A DNA stretch of 5,246 nucleotides. It comes from an uncultured Prevotella sp. (GTDB lineage Bacteria; Bacteroidota; Bacteroidia; Bacteroidales; Bacteroidaceae). Both the position numbers and the translations under genes were made by a program. A model generated the notes under the pieces. It saw nothing but the letters and a program-made list of their open reading frames with translations. It ran no database searches and was not told where the DNA came from. Positions within the stretch are counted from its first letter, which is position 1; each line of letters starts with the position of its first letter. The stretch spans positions 1 through 5,246 of the forward strand of contig CALGHW010000484.1 of the NCBI GenBank assembly GCA_937916075.1, given 5' to 3'. Of this stretch, positions 3,751-5,246 are shown in pieces.

Positions 3751-5246
3751 TGAATAAAACACTACTCCACGCCTTTGCGCTGATGGCAGCCGGACTTGCC
3801 GGACAGTCGTCAGCCGCACTCGCACAGTCCACCACCCCCATTCCTTATCTCATCGACTTGAGCCAGAGCAACGAGGGCTGGTCTAACTACAACTACAACA
3901 ACGACAGCGAGACTTGGTTGTTCTTCGACGGTATGGGTGCCGGCATGGCCTCCCAGATGCAAAATGCCGACGACGCTTACGTGTCGCCCGCCTTCACCTT
4001 GGAAAAGGGAAAGAAATATAAAGTGGCCGCCAAGGTGCAGCTCTTCAACGACGTGGCCGACACGTATCACCTGGCCATCGCCGTGGGAGCCACAGGCGCC
4101 AAGGACGACCTGAAGGCCCTCAAGCAGTTCAACTTCACGCAGACGGGCTACAACGTGGACTCCGTGATATATACCCCCACCGAGACTGGTGTCTACCACT
4201 TTGCCTTCTACAACACTACCGAGGCCGCCATCACCAACGGCGCCGTCATCCTCAATGCCTTCGGCATCGACGAATACACCGATGCTCCTGTGGTTAACGA
4301 CACCGTGTTTGCCGACGACTTCAAGGCCGACGACCGCATGGGCCAGTGGACCACGGCCGACAGCAACGCCGACGGCGTGACCTGGGGCGTGACCGACGGC
4401 ATCGGCGGCATCACCTACAACAGCGACATGACGGGAGCCAAGAACCCGGCCAACGACTGGCTCTTCTCGCCGGCCATCAGCCTGACCGAGGGACAGGACT
4501 ATCTGATTACCTATACCGTGAAGCGGCAGGGTGCCTTCGATGCTGACGTTATCCAGGTGAGCCTGGGCAACAACGCCTCGGCCGACGCCATGGCCACCCA
4601 ATTGGCTTCCGACACCGTAAGCGTCAATGCCGAGGAGGTGACACGCACCATCCGCATGAGCGCCAAACAGACCGGAGCCGGCTACTTGGGCTTCCACCTC
4701 GTCACCCCGTCGGTGGAGAACGGACAAATATCGCTGACCTCCATCTGCGTGAAGGCCACCGAGAAGACCGTGCCCACCCAGGTGAAGGACTTCAAGGCAG
4801 TGTCTTCCTTCAAGCAGAAAACCGTCACCCTGTCATGGACCAGCCCCTCGTTTGACACCAAGGGCGTGGGCATCAACGAGCCGATAGCCGTCAAGCTCTT
4901 CGAGGGCAACAGTCTGGTGGGCACCGTGACCGACCAGGAGGCTGGCAAGCCGGGCTCTTACACCTTCTCACCGGCCCGCTTTGAGGGCTATGCCACTTAC
5001 AAGGCCGTAGCCGTGGTGGGCGACAACGAGTCCGACACAGTCCGCATGACCATCAACCTCGACGACGTGCAGGGCGACACGGTGGTGATGAAAGCCTTCA
5101 ATGTAGACTACTCCACCGCCTCCGGCTGGCTCATCCAGGGCTCCAAAGGCGCATGGAAGTATGACTACCGCGACGTGTTCACCTTCGACTACCGCAAGGG
5201 TGCCAAGTATTGCAGCGAATGGCTCATCTCACCGCAGGCCAAGATG
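3750..5246 (+). CDS. Secreted modular protein with choice-of-anchor-J-type and fibronectin-III-like domains, 3' end outside window
   Basis: 499 codons are open from the ATG at 3750 to the right edge with no stop. Residues 1-25 form a Sec signal peptide (MNKTLLHAF, hydrophobic core, cut after ALA before QSTTP). A first beta-sandwich module spans about 28-177 (VSPAFTLEKGKKY near residue 78). A second spans about 185-337 (VFADDF, then DWLFSPAISLTEGQDY at 236-251). A fibronectin-III-like domain spans about 342-440 (VPTQVKDFKA, VTLSWTSPS). A third module begins at about 446 and reaches SEWLISPQ before the edge. The repeated [DE]-W-L-[FI]-S-P element is typical of choice-of-anchor-J domains in Bacteroidota. 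I see no catalytic motif; a surface adhesin or substrate-binding role is likely but inferred. I chose 3750 because it gives a clean signal peptide. In-frame ATGs at 3666 and 3672 would add 28 or 26 charged residues before it. The leader and a start in A/T-only DNA suggest Shine-Dalgarno-independent initiation. Confidence 0.92.
   Translation, partial: MNKTLLHAFALMAAGLAGQSSAALAQSTTPIPYLIDLSQSNEGWSNYNYNNDSETWLFFDGMGAGMASQMQNADDAYVSPAFTLEKGKKYKVAAKVQLFNDVADTYHLAIAVGATGAKDDLKALKQFNFTQTGYNVDSVIYTPTETGVYHFAFYNTTEAAITNGAVILNAFGIDEYTDAPVVNDTVFADDFKADDRMGQWTTADSNADGVTWGVTDGIGGITYNSDMTGAKNPANDWLFSPAISLTEGQDYLITYTVKRQGAFDADVIQVSLGNNASADAMATQLASDTVSVNAEEVTRTIRMSAKQTGAGYLGFHLVTPSVENGQISLTSICVKATEKTVPTQVKDFKAVSSFKQKTVTLSWTSPSFDTKGVGINEPIAVKLFEGNSLVGTVTDQEAGKPGSYTFSPARFEGYATYKAVAVVGDNESDTVRMTINLDDVQGDTVVMKAFNVDYSTASGWLIQGSKGAWKYDYRDVFTFDYRKGAKYCSEWLISPQAKM

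Noticed and set aside
3810..4727. Minus-strand open frame (305 codons) opposite the plus-strand gene
   Set aside because: Its His/Val/Gly-rich translation is typical of the antisense of a GC-rich coding frame. The plus strand carries a signal peptide and conserved domain motifs, so the plus-strand gene is the real one.

Overview
The window looks like chromosomal DNA from a member of the Bacteroidota, most likely an order Bacteroidales gut or oral organism of the Prevotella/Bacteroides kind. Three things point there: two large secreted proteins built from choice-of-anchor-J / cleaved-adhesin-type modules plus PKD and fibronectin-III-like domains; A/T-rich translation starts with no Shine-Dalgarno sequence; and promoter elements of the Bacteroidota TAnnTTTG type in the intergenic region. 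The exact genus cannot be fixed from this sequence. Coding DNA is GC-rich (about 55% in the parts I counted), while the intergenic DNA is strongly AT-rich.

Layout: positions 1-3279 are one uninterrupted minus-strand gene. It begins at 3279 and is still open at the left edge (1093 codons seen). It encodes a Sec signal peptide, five tandem beta-sandwich modules of about 160 residues joined by Gly/Pro/Asp/Glu-rich linkers, a PKD domain, and the start of a further domain. Positions 3280-3749 are the divergent intergenic region. It holds a good plus-strand promoter at 3569-3597, a weaker minus-strand promoter at 3415-3422, a structured GC-rich leader, two small overlapping leader reading frames, and several short repeats. 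Positions 3750-5246 are a second secreted modular protein on the plus strand, open at the right edge (499 codons seen).

Both proteins appear to be exported, non-enzymatic, adhesin-like surface or secreted proteins. I see no catalytic motif in the visible parts of either. Their C-termini, where a type IX secretion sorting domain would normally lie, are outside the window. Divergent transcription from one shared 470-bp region suggests linked control, but this is inference.

Most worth a second look: (i) the third module of the minus-strand protein is AT-rich (about 42% GC against about 56% in sampled neighbours) and is bracketed by a perfect 33-bp direct repeat 561 bp apart, so recombination could remove or swap exactly one module in frame; (ii) a perfect 12-bp inverted repeat flanks the intergenic region and includes the start codon of the minus-strand gene, which could in principle mark an invertible promoter segment; (iii) the plus-strand leader contains a stem-loop and an ATGA/TAATG chain of two small frames leading into the gene.
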